Source: Gambelia wislizenii (lineage: Eukaryota; Chordata; Lepidosauria; Squamata; Crotaphytidae). Taken from it: a DNA stretch of 64,000 bases. Every line of letters begins with the position of its first letter. Positions within the stretch are counted from its first letter, which is position 1. The notes below the pieces were generated by a model. That model saw only the letters and a program-made list of their open reading frames with translations. It was not told the DNA's origin and did no database searches. Positions 55,473 through 64,000 of this stretch are shown piece by piece. Both the position numbers and the translations under genes were made by a program. The DNA lies in contig JAUMIR010000004.1 of NCBI GenBank assembly GCA_030847615.1, positions 269,537,501 to 269,601,500 of the forward strand, given 5' to 3'.

Positions 55473-55804
55473 GGATGCTTGGTTTCTAGTTACCTGTTTT
55501 GGAGGCAAAAATCAGGACCTACTGGTAGTTCTCTGATGATAAATATTAAATTGTCATAGGTTTCTGACTCCCCCCTCTATTTTTTTTTTTCAGTACTAAC
55601 AGCTATAAAAGTTTCATAGCCTAAATTGCATTACTGAAAGAGAAGACTTGGGGAAATTCCAGGAATAGTTGTTTGTGTGAAAGACCTGTGAACTTAGATC
55701 TTATACTATTCACTTTTCTCAGCTCTTGGTGGATGTTCATCTATCTGAGCCCCTAGTTATATCTGGTGGACCTCAGTGTTCTGATTTTTTTTAAAAAAAT
55801 TAAT
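55473..55804. other. Unassigned sequence
   Basis: Nothing recognised. Confidence 0.4.
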
Positions 55805-55975
55805 ATATAATGCACTCAGAGTGTGGTGGAGTCTCCTTCTTTGGAGGTTTTTAAACAGGCTGAATGGCCATCTGTTGGGAATGCTTTGATTGGATATCCC
55901 TGCATGGCAAGGGGTTGGACTAGATGGCCTTTGTGCTCTCTTCCAACTCTATGTTTCTAAGATTCTATGATAAGC
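55805..55975 (+). mobile_element. CR1 LINE 3' end
   Basis: 'gagtgtggtggagtctcctt', 'tttaaacaggctgaatggcc' and 'ggggttggactagatggcct', ending in 'ctatgtttctaagattctat'. It is the same terminus as 6876-7105, with a decayed tail repeat. Confidence 0.88.
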
Positions 55976-56654
55976 CTGAAGTCCCCCCACCCAATTTGGA
56001 TACTCTGAGCATTCTCCTAGAATGTTGGAACTTGAGTTTTGTTTCAGGGATGGAGCCATTTTGGCTTAAAACCCATCAGTTATCTGCTTTGCTTTTAGGA
56101 GGAGTAATAAAACTGCCTGAATCAATCCTACTATTATTTGAGAGCAGAATCATTCCTTCTTCTTTTTCAAATTACCCCTGTTCGGTGTTTATCATGCACA
56201 GCCAATTGAGAGAATAAATCTTTCCACATTACAGCATGAACAGCTGAGTTGGATATTGTGCTTATGTAAGAATGTAACCCCAAAGCTTAGTGCCTCCTTC
56301 AGGTGAACTAATGGTGGTTTTACAAGAAATAAAGGAAAGTATTGAACATTAGAGCCTAGCAAATTACCCCCAGGGGCAAGTTATTGGCAACAGTGGGGCA
56401 CTTGCTAAAACCTTTGTTTTCAGTAAACAGAAAACCGTTTGAATAGGTTCAAGATGGTAGTAAACCTATCTAAAAAGAAGATTGTTGGATTGTGAGAGAT
56501 TTGCAGCAATAACCAATAACACAAAAATAGAAGACAACATAACAACAATCCTATCTTATGTGTGTATTCCTATACATTCCATTGTCTTCAGTAGGATATA
56601 CAGAGCTAAGAGTACATAATATTTAAAAAGAGTGCAGCTTTAGAAGACAACGTA
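55976..56654. other. Unassigned sequence
   Basis: Nothing recognised. Confidence 0.4.
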
Positions 56655-56869
56655 CATTTGTCCCTTCATATTCTCTGAGGTTTGGTTCCAGGACCCCCAG
56701 TGGATACCAAAATCTGTGAATACTCAAGTCCCATTATATGCAATGGCATAGCAAAATGGTGTCCCTTATGTAAGATGGCAAAATCAAGGTTTGCTTTTTG
56801 GATTATTATTTTTTAAAGAATATTTTCAAGCCATGAATACTTAAATCTGTGAATACGGAGGGACAACTG
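56655..56869 (+). mobile_element. Tigger-type MITE, copy 1
   Basis: Starts CATTTGTCCCTTCATATTC and ends, inverted, CAGTTGTCCCTCCGTATTC. It has 'ggtttggttccaggaccccc' and 'tataccaaaatctgtgaata'-like blocks. TA precedes the left end (56653-56654); the right TA has decayed. It is a direct repeat of 57732-57961. Confidence 0.88.
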
Positions 56870-57440
56870 TTGTTAGAAATTTCTTCCACACATGGTGGAA
56901 ATGTGAAAAGGTTAATACATTCCGGCTGATAATAAAATCAAAATTACAAATATTTTTGGAGGGGGAAATTAATTTTGAACCAGAATTTTTTCTATTGGGT
57001 ACGTTTGATTTTGATCATAAAACGCAAAGAGAAATTGGCAGGCTCTGCTGGCATATGCTCACTGTCGCTAGAATTGTCTATGCCAGACACTGGAAAACAT
57101 CTAAAATCCCCAGTGAAGAAGAATGGATGGAAAAACTTACAGAAATTGCAGAACTGGATAAACTGACCTATTTGTTAGCTGATAAAGCTAATGTTAAATT
57201 TGTAAAGGACTGGGAACAATTTAAAAATTATTTGCAAAACAAATATGGAGATTTATGTATTTTTGGTTTTTAAAATTGTTATATTGCAGAATAATATATT
57301 CTGTGGATTTCTTTGAAAAAAGGAGGATACAGATGGACTAAAATTTACTTTATTTAATATAGCTCTACTTTTTACTTCTTTTTTTATCTGGTTTTAATAG
57401 AAGATTTGTGTATGTGTTAATAAAGTATTATTATTATTTT
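56870..57440 (+). mobile_element. L1 LINE, 5'-truncated 3' end with ORF2 C-terminus
   Basis: The frame is open from 56881 to the stop at 57273 (about 130 codons). It encodes the ORF2 C-terminus: FFHTWWKCEKV, then IGRLCWHMLTVARIVYARHW, KTSKIPSEEEWMEKLTEIAE and KDWEQFKNYLQ. The W-W-C-E-K and ARxWK..P...EW motifs are the usual L1 C-terminal ones. The 3'UTR ends 'tgtgttaataaagtattatt'. It is intact over this stretch but truncated right against the MITE at 56869. Confidence 0.88.
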
Positions 57441-57730
57441 ACTGTAAAAGGGAAGAAAAATTTTCTTTCCTCCCTCTCTTGAGAAAGTAATGTAAGAAAG
57501 AAAAAAGATAACAGTGAAGATAATTAATAGTATTTATAATAAAAGTTAGGGAAATTAAGCCAGTCTCCCAAAATGTGTATGTTCTCATTTGGAGTGATAT
57601 CAATCTGTTAGGGAAAGTTTTAAAATATTTACATAAGGATTTACCCTCTTGTTGTTTTTAGCTGACTCTTCAACCTGTGGGAAATTCAAATTTTATGTTG
57701 TTAGTATATTTAATTGGTTTGTTCAAATGT
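57441..57730. other. Unassigned AT-rich sequence
   Basis: May include further L1 3'UTR. Nothing defined. Confidence 0.35.
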
Positions 57731-57731
57731 A

Positions 57732-57961
57732 CAGTTGTCCCTTCATATTCACCCAGGTTTGGTTCCAGGACCCCCTGTGGATACCAAAATCCATGAATAC
57801 TCAAGTCCCGTTATATGCAATGGCATAGCAAAATGGTCCCCCTTATATAAGATGGCAAAATCAAGGTTTGCTTTTTGGATTATTGTTTTTTAAAGAATAT
57901 TATCAAGCTGTGAATACTTAAATCAGTGGATACCAAATCTGTGGATATGGAGGGACAACTG
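57732..57961 (+). mobile_element. Tigger-type MITE, copy 2
   Basis: CAGTTGTCCCTTCATATTC at 57732 and its inverted partner CAGTTGTCCCTCCATATCC from 57961, flanked by TA on both sides (57730-57731, 57962-57963). Same orientation as copy 1. Confidence 0.92.
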
Positions 57962-57963
57962 TA

Positions 57964-58445
57964 ATTATTTTAATATATTTGTTTATTATATTAATATGCG
58001 TGTTATATTTGTGGTGTATACTCTATATGGGTTTCTTTTTGTTTGTTTTATTCGTGTTTGTTATGAATTATTTAATAACCCCCCCTCCCCAAATTCATAT
58101 GTGTTTCTTTTTCAGGAACAATTTTAGTTTGTAACCTACATTGTTATTAACCATCAGGCTTGGTACCATTACATACCTTTCTCAAAGTAATGCTACAGCG
58201 GAGTTATTTTTACTCCGATTTTAAACGTGGTGATATGAAACTCAGGATGGCAATATAATCCAAATCCTTTTCCTCACATTATGATTCAGCTGAAATCTGA
58301 GATATATTGTGAAATTGTTTGTTTTGATTTTTAAAAGTATTCTTTTAAAAGTATGACTTGTACTGCAATGTGATGTTAGAGTTAGAATTCCCAAATCTTT
58401 TCCAAAACTTTAAAAAGGAAGCTTCAATTAAGCAACTAAGGTATG
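57964..58445. other. Unassigned AT-rich sequence
   Basis: Nothing recognised. Confidence 0.4.
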
Positions 58446-58680
58446 TGTGTGTATGTGCCTTCAAGTCACCTGTTGATTTATGGCAACCCCATGAATTTCA
58501 TAGTGTTTTCTTAGGCAAGGAAGACTCAGAGGTGGTTTTGCCAGTTCCTTCCTCTGAAATATAGCCTACAGCACCTGGTATTTGTTGGTGGTCTCCCATC
58601 CAATACTAGCCAGGGCTGACCCTGCTTAGCTTCCAAGCTCAGATAGGATATGGTCCCTTTAGGGTACCAAGCATTATTTA
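58446..58680 (-). repeat. 5S rRNA-derived SINE, copy 2
   Basis: On the minus strand the head has 'gagcttggaagctaagcagg', 'gtcagccctggctagtattg' and 'gatgggagaccaccaacaaa' (5S rRNA box region), then the body 'aggaaggaactggcaaaacc' and the tail 'aggtgacttgaaggcacata'. The same family is at 31722. Confidence 0.9.
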
Positions 58681-59429
58681 GGCATAAATTAGGTATGCAT
58701 AGACTTTTAACTCATCTTGGAAAAACAGTCTGTATGGGGGGGGGGAATGTTGGTGCTAATTTTCTGTACATATTATCCTGACACTTATTTTCTGAAGTTC
58801 CTACTGCACCCCGGCAGTTTCTCATACTTAGATCTCTCTCTCACACACATTCTTCTTCATCTTCTTCATCATCAACATCCTAGGTTAAATAAAAGCATTT
58901 GTACAGGCATAATTAAAAACAGAAATCTTGTAATCTTGAGATTGCACAACGGAGCAGTTCCTATTCCTTTATCAGATTTACATAAGATATATAAACACCC
59001 AGACAATTAATTTAAATTGACTAGGTATTGGCTATAATAAAACTGAGCTGAACAGAATTTATTTTCAGAACAATATTTAACATGTTTTCACAAATGAATG
59101 TTCAGTGGTACACTTATGAGTAAGTCCTCATAGGATGACATAATTAGCATGAAAGCCTGTTTGTCTCAATTTCTCCACTCTTATCCTTTCTGAAAATTTT
59201 ATTTCTCTTTTTTGATATGAAAAAAGCAATCTGCATGTAGGAAGTCAGAAGCATTTACATACTAAGGGCTGTTGGACAATACACCAACTTTAATAGGAGG
59301 GTGAGGTTAGAACACAAAATGATCATCCAATGAAGTGACTTCTAATTCACCATACATTCCAGTTTATTTCCAGTACTACCATTCAAAACGAGTTGTGAGT
59401 TTATTTCTTTCTACTGCTGTTCAAATGAA
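58681..59429. other. Unassigned sequence
   Basis: CTT/TCA repeats lie near 58850-58875. Nothing else recognised. Confidence 0.4.
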
Positions 59430-59499
59430 GGAGATTATCAGATGGAGACAAAAATTAGCCACCCCGATTGTTTTAACAGAGGGGCGGGGTAGAAATAAA

Positions 59500-59537
<38 letters not shown>

Positions 59538-60108
59538 AATAGCATCCCCATCTCGATATCCTCTCTTCTGCCCCGTGCCTGATCCTGTCCCAGCACAAGA
59601 ACAAAATGTTTCAAACACCTACCTTTGCACTTCTATCCCTCCCTGCGGCAGCCCAAGAGTGAATGCAGCTCTCCAGAGCTCCATTCACTTTCTTGTTTGA
59701 AATCCTGGGCCATTCTCATGAGAGGACGACCGCACGGCAAATTCAAAGTTAAAAAGAAAAATACACTTTAAAAATGACAGCCAGCAGAAAAACACACTTT
59801 AAAAATACCAAGTAACCTGGGGAGTGGGGGGAGGGTATCACTTACCTGGATGTCCCAATCACATCTGGAATGGACCTCCCCTCAGAGCTGGCATCATGCC
59901 AGTGTAATGGGGCACCTTTTTGCTCACCTGTCATTCTGTCATAGAAACAGAACAGTCGATCTATTGACGGCTTTGCCCATCAATAGAAAAAAAACGATGG
60001 CGGAACGGGACCAGCATGGGAGCATAGCAACAATGTAATGTGAAATCAAACCCTTTAGCAATATCCTGGCATCGCAATAATGCAATATTTAGATCTTCGA
60101 TAATCTCT
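59430..60108 (+). mobile_element. 600-bp MITE family, copy 5
   Basis: The left terminus GGAGATTATCAGATGG at 59430 and right terminus 'cttcgataatctct' ending near 60108. The 3-bp flanks are GAA and TAA (two of three match). An (ATT)n run at 59505-59536 has expanded inside. It shares the 'ggaatggacctccc', 'atcctggcatcgcaataatg' and 'caatatttaga' blocks with the other copies. Confidence 0.8.
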
Positions 60109-60129
60109 TAAGTGTTTTAACTCCCTTGG

Positions 60130-62938
60130 TTCGCTCTCTGTCTCACACTCTCTCTGGCTTTTCTTCACAAAGGAAGATTCAGGAAGGACTCATCCCGCGC
60201 TTTCTGCAAGCGCGCTGATGACTAAAAAGGCCAATCTGAGATAAACAAGCCCGGTTGCAGAAAGCAGAGTGGAAGGTCTCCTTAGGTGATGTTTCTGCGT
60301 TGACGATTCTCTTCAAGACTTGTTCAGAGTGAGTTCTCCAATAAATCTGCAGCATTTTGGATAGTGTGTCTGCATGCCTCCCGATGTGAGGCCAGGGCAG
60401 ACCATTGTTGGTGATCAATTTGGCCGAGCCTGAGATGTTGTTTCAGGGAGTCCTTGTATTGCTTATTTGGAGCACCCCTCTTACGCTGACCCGTGGCGAG
60501 TTCACCACAGAGTACTATTTTTGGGAGGCGATGGTCCTCCATCCTAGAAATGTGCCCTGCCTAGCGCAGCTGTGTTCTCAATATCACGGCCTCAATGCTG
60601 GTGATCCCTGCTTGCTCAAGGATAGCAATATTCGTCACATAGTCAGACCAGTGTATATTTAGGATTGTGCATATACAGTGCTGATGCAAATGTTCGAGGA
60701 GTTGTAAGTGTTGGTGATAGGTGCCCCATGTTTCAGACTCATGAAGGAGAATAGACAGTACAATGGCCCTATACACACTGATTTTTGTGCTTCGCCTCAG
60801 GTGTTTATTACTCCAGACTCTTTTGTAAAGTCTTCCAAATGCACTAAATGCCTTTGCTAATCTTTGATCGATCTCTTTGTCAATCTTGGCATCTGAGGAG
60901 ATGATGCTTCCCAGGTAGGTGAACTGCTGAACGGACTTAAGCATAGATTTGCCGACGGCAATGTGGGGATGGTGGTGTTCATCCTGTGGTGCAGGCTGGA
61001 AAAGAACTTCTGTTTTCTTCAGGTTGACTTCCAGCCCAAACAGCTCTGCAGCTGTTGCAAAGCAGGATGTTAGGCGCTGCAGAGCTGCTTCTGTGTGGGC
61101 AACAAGGGCAGCATCATCAGCGAAGAGCAGCTCATGGACTAGATAGTTTAGAGTCTTAGTGCGAGCCTTCAGACAGCTTAAGCTAAACAAGCTACCATCA
61201 GTACGGTAACGTATATAGATGCCATCTTCTTCTTCAAGTCTGCTGTAGCCCTTTGGAGTATCATACTGAAGAAGACTGTAAATAAAGTTGGAGTAAGAAC
61301 ACAATGTTGCTTCACTCCATTAGTTATTAGAAAGGGCTCTGAAAGAGCATCGCCATATCTGACTTGACTGCACTGGCCCTCGTGTAGCAAGATAATCATT
61401 TTAAGAAATTTGGGGGGACATCCTAGTCTTTCCAGGATCTGCCACAGACCTTTTCTACTCACAGTGTCGAAGGCTTTGGTGAGGTCGACAAATGTTACAT
61501 AGAGTCCCTTGTTCTGCTCTCTACATTTCTCTTGCAGTTGTCTAAGGGAAATACCATATCTGTAGTACTCCTATTGGCTCTGAAGCCACATTGGCTTTCA
61601 GGAAGAAGTTCTTCTGCAATAGCAAGGACTAGTCTGTTCAGGAGTATCCTTGCAAGGATTTTTGAGCAACAGAGAGCAGTGTTATGCCTCGATAGTTTGA
61701 GCAATCGGATTTTGCTCCTTTTTTCTTGTACAGGGTGATGATCACTGCATCTCGGAGATCTGATGGCAGTTCCCCTTTTCCCCAGCAATTCACAAAGAAT
61801 TCATGGAATTTATCATGGAGTACATGACATCCATGTTTCCAAACTTCAGGTGGGATTCCATCAATCCCAGCTGCCTTGCCATTTTTCATCTGCTGTATGG
61901 CCTTAAGGGTCTCTTCCAAAGTGGGAGCTATGTCCAATTCATTTTTCATCGGTTTTTGTATCATATGTTGGATAGCTGAACCTTGGACAACTTGGGTGGC
62001 ACTAAAGAGACTTTGAAAATGTTCAGCCCATCAATTCAGGATGGAGGCTTTATCAGTAATTAATGTTTGACCATCTGTACTGTATAAGGAGCTTTGGACC
62101 TGATAAGTAGGTCCAAACACTGCTTTAAGAGCTACATAAAATCCTCTATGATCACCCAGATCTGCACAGTGTTGTGTCTTTTCTGCTATTGATCCACCAC
62201 TTGTTCTGCATGTCTCGGAGTTTTTGTTGTAGTTTGCTACATGTGAGGCGGAAAGCTGCTTTTCTTACATGACAGGTTGGCTGGGCGAGGTATGCCTGGT
62301 GAGCAGCTCTCTTCCTTGCCAACAGCTCCTGGATCTCTTGGTTGTTTTCATCAAGCCAGTCTTGATTTTTCTTGTGGGAGAACTCGAGGGATTCTTCTGC
62401 AGACTGGAGGATATTGTTTTTGATATGTTGCCAAAGCACAGTAGGAGAAGGATCTGTAGGATGGTCTTTAAGTTTTGTTTGCAGATTTGCCTGGAAGTTG
62501 TCTCTCATGGTAGCTTGTTGAAGATTGTTGACTTGGAGTCTCCTCTTTAAGATGCCACCCCTCTTAGGTTTGAACATAAGATGAAGATTTAGTTTACATC
62601 TTACGAGGCGATGATCTTTTTGGCATTCTGCACTGGGCATCACTCGAGTATGACCGACATCGCAAATGTTTCTCTGGCAGACTAGAACATAGTCAATGAG
62701 ATGCCAATGTTTAGATTGGGGATGCATCCAGGTTGTCTTCAAGCTATCTTTCTGCTGAAAGATAGTGTTTGTAATAGTCAGCTGTTCTGCACAGAACTGT
62801 AGCAAGAGGCGTCTGTTATCATTGCAATTTCCAACACCATGCTTGCCTAAGACACCTTTGTAGGCTTCGGAGTTCTTTCCTACTCTGTCATTGAAGTCAC
62901 CAAGGATAATAATTTTATCTTCTACAGGGACTTTTTGT
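60130..62938 (-). mobile_element. APE-type LINE, long broken copy
   Basis: Running right to left it holds: endonuclease C-terminal half and linker (62805-62152), RT start AAGIDGIPPEVWK (61964-61638), RT region 2 ESQCGFRANRSTTDMV (61788-61495), SRKGLWQILERLGCPPKFLK and a GVKQHCVL palm block (61462-61178), the catalytic LLFADDAALVAH with the downstream YLGSIISSDAKIDKEID (61304-60561), and the post-RT and Cys/His terminus (60542-60179). At least five frame breaks. The 3' end is the CT-rich run near 60145. The left-hand body ends abruptly at 62938, within the endonuclease, against an inverted 5' segment. Confidence 0.92.
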
Positions 62939-62944
62939 GTGAGT

Positions 62945-63080
62945 TGGACAAATCTCGAAGGACAAATCCAATTCCGAAAAATCTCTGTAGCGATAGGCGA
63001 GGGACGAAACGGCAGGTGTAAAGATGCACTGGAAGCCGCAGACCCAACCCTGCATGCAGATGGTTCAGGACTTTGGTCTT
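62945..63080 (+). mobile_element. Inverted 5' segment of the APE-type LINE
   Basis: 'aaggacaaatccaattccga', 'gtagcgataggcgagggacg' and 'tgcactggaagccgcagacc' match 42663-42775, the 5' region of the plus-strand LINE, in the same plus orientation. The adjoining LINE body here is on the minus strand, so this piece is inverted relative to its own element, as in twin-priming insertions. Confidence 0.88.
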
Positions 63081-63191
63081 GAGGCTTGGTTATATACTGT
63101 ATATGTTAAAGTGTCCCATGGCAATACTGGCACTCTGAGAGAATGATAGGCAACTTTGGGTGTATGCACCCAATTTTAGCATTTCAGTGTC

Positions 63192-63536
63192 TGTTAGGAA
63201 TTCTGTCTGAACTAGGCCTCACTTAGCCTAAGTCCAGCCAGGGTCCTATCATGTACAGTCTGTGTCTGGGTAGTGTTTATATGCTGGGAGGAGGAACTGG
63301 AATGTGAGCACCTTGCCGTTCCCAGGCTTGGAGAAGGCGCAGCCTGTCTCCAAGGTCACACATCTGCTGGAGGCTTGGGAACGAGTGAAGCCACTGACTT
63401 AAACCCTATGTTTTTTTTTCCTGTGAACTAGTTCTACCAATAATTCTGGACCTGTTCACTTCATTATCTCTGCAATAAAACACTTTAACTAGTGATTTTT
63501 GTCTGAGTGAATTGAAGTTTTGACTGGAGCCTTACA
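63192..63536 (+). mobile_element. 5' LTR of an LTR retrotransposon running off the window
   Basis: It starts TGTTAG and ends CTTACA (TGT..ACA ends), 345 bp. A TATA-like TTATAT lies at 63277-63282 and the polyadenylation signal AATAAA at 63474-63479. A downstream frame starts 37 bp after its end. The primer-binding site would be TGGCAGAACTCCC at 63540, which I cannot assign to a tRNA. The partner LTR would be beyond 64000. Confidence 0.5.
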
Positions 63537-63573
63537 GATTGGCAGAACTCCCTTTGTCTGCAGATGATGCACC

Positions 63574-63834
63574 ATGTCCCAGGAGCAGGTCTCTCAGGAG
63601 ATGGAAGAGTGTTCTGGTGACACCTCCCAGGACAAACAGGGAGAGCAGAAGACGTTGAACCCTGGAGACGATGGTTTGGTCAAGGCTTCTGAGGAAACCT
63701 CCCAGAACAAGCAAACCAGGAGGCAGAGGATAGACATGCAGACCCACTTGGATGTTGCCAAGGTGTTGGAGGTGGCAACAGCATGGAAAGAGGCCAGGGC
63801 CTTGCTGAAGGAGAGGAAGACACATGTGAGATGA
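63574..63834 (+). CDS. Putative gag-like ORF behind the LTR
   Basis: The ATG at 63574 sits in 'caccATGTCC' (good Kozak context) and gives 86 codons. The protein is very hydrophilic and Gln/Glu/Lys-rich with a short helical end (LEVATAWKEARALLKERK). The stop TGA overlaps an ATG (ATGA at 63831-63834) that opens the next frame. I do not recognise a family; position after the LTR suggests the start of gag. It might instead be a chance ORF. Confidence 0.35.
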   Translation: MSQEQVSQEMEECSGDTSQDKQGEQKTLNPGDDGLVKASEETSQNKQTRRQRIDMQTHLDVAKVLEVATAWKEARALLKERKTHVR

Positions 63835-64000
63835 CACAATGGTCCCAGTGCTGGGATGCCAGGCCCAGTGGAGCTTATAGCGTGGTCCTTGGATACACCA
63901 GCATATGCACTTTGAGTGAAGTCACATACACCCTGGCATTCAAGAGCAGCCAGGAGTCTTCAAGGCACAACCCTACTCTCCTGTTCACTGATTGGTCATA
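63831..64000 (+). CDS. Second ORF behind the LTR, runs off the window
   Basis: ATG at 63831, open for 56 codons to the window end. It overlaps the preceding stop by ATGA, in another frame. Composition (Trp, Cys, Thr-rich) differs from the first ORF. Either it is the continuation of gag after a frameshift or a separately initiated frame; the window ends before this can be judged. Confidence 0.3.
   Translation, partial: MTQWSQCWDARPSGAYSVVLGYTSICTLSEVTYTLAFKSSQESSRHNPTLLFTDWS

Noticed and set aside
1..64000. CRISPR arrays, operons or bacterial-type regulatory elements
   Set aside because: Repeat content, splice signals and CpG island show vertebrate nuclear DNA; no regularly spaced repeat-spacer array exists.

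Overview
The window looks like nuclear DNA of a sauropsid, most likely a lizard or other squamate. Low-copy sequence is AT-rich. The repeats include CR1 with its (ATTCTATG)n tail, an L2-like LINE, L1, a Penelope-like element, tRNA- and 5S-headed SINEs, hAT- and Tigger-like DNA transposons and a Ngaro-type tyrosine-recombinase retrotransposon. The species is not determined. Almost every long reading frame belongs to a mobile element. I support only one host gene, and only part of it.

Layout: 1-27 kb is intergenic or intronic DNA with DNA transposons (a 1.9-kb Tigger-like element filled with palindromic tandem repeats at 4022-5966; two 331-bp foldback elements at 11911-12241 and 19043-19373), LINE pieces and SINEs. 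At 28.1-29.7 kb lies a CpG island with a minus-strand promoter, a probable 5'UTR intron and a 149-codon first coding exon of an unidentified secreted peptide precursor; its remaining exons were not found. 30-42 kb is mostly unassigned, with SINEs and a Tigger7-like element. A LINE with an APE-type endonuclease lies at 42.3-45.7 kb and is broken by a segment carrying a Ty1/copia-type gag fragment.

The most notable object is a 6.2-kb minus-strand Ngaro-type (DIRS order) retrotransposon at about 46890-53057, inserted into a 600-bp MITE whose 3-bp TTG duplications survive on both sides. It carries gag (with one in-frame stop), reverse transcriptase-RNase H, tyrosine recombinase and an SGNH hydrolase. 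All catalytic residues I can check are present. The recombinase stop codon lies inside a perfect TACTAAC branch-point consensus followed by a pyrimidine tract and CAG, 12 bases upstream of the SGNH ATG. The in-frame gag stop is likewise followed by a pyrimidine tract and TAG. This suggests that splicing helps organise expression.

53-64 kb holds more nested repeats: an L1 3' end between two directly repeated Tigger-type MITEs, a second APE LINE with an inverted 5' segment, and at the right edge an LTR followed by the start of a possible gag frame that leaves the window.

Five copies of one roughly 600-bp MITE family (3-bp target duplications) recur at 1-434, 3397-3992, 19026-20017, 46327-53089 (split) and 59430-60108, and help resolve the nesting order.
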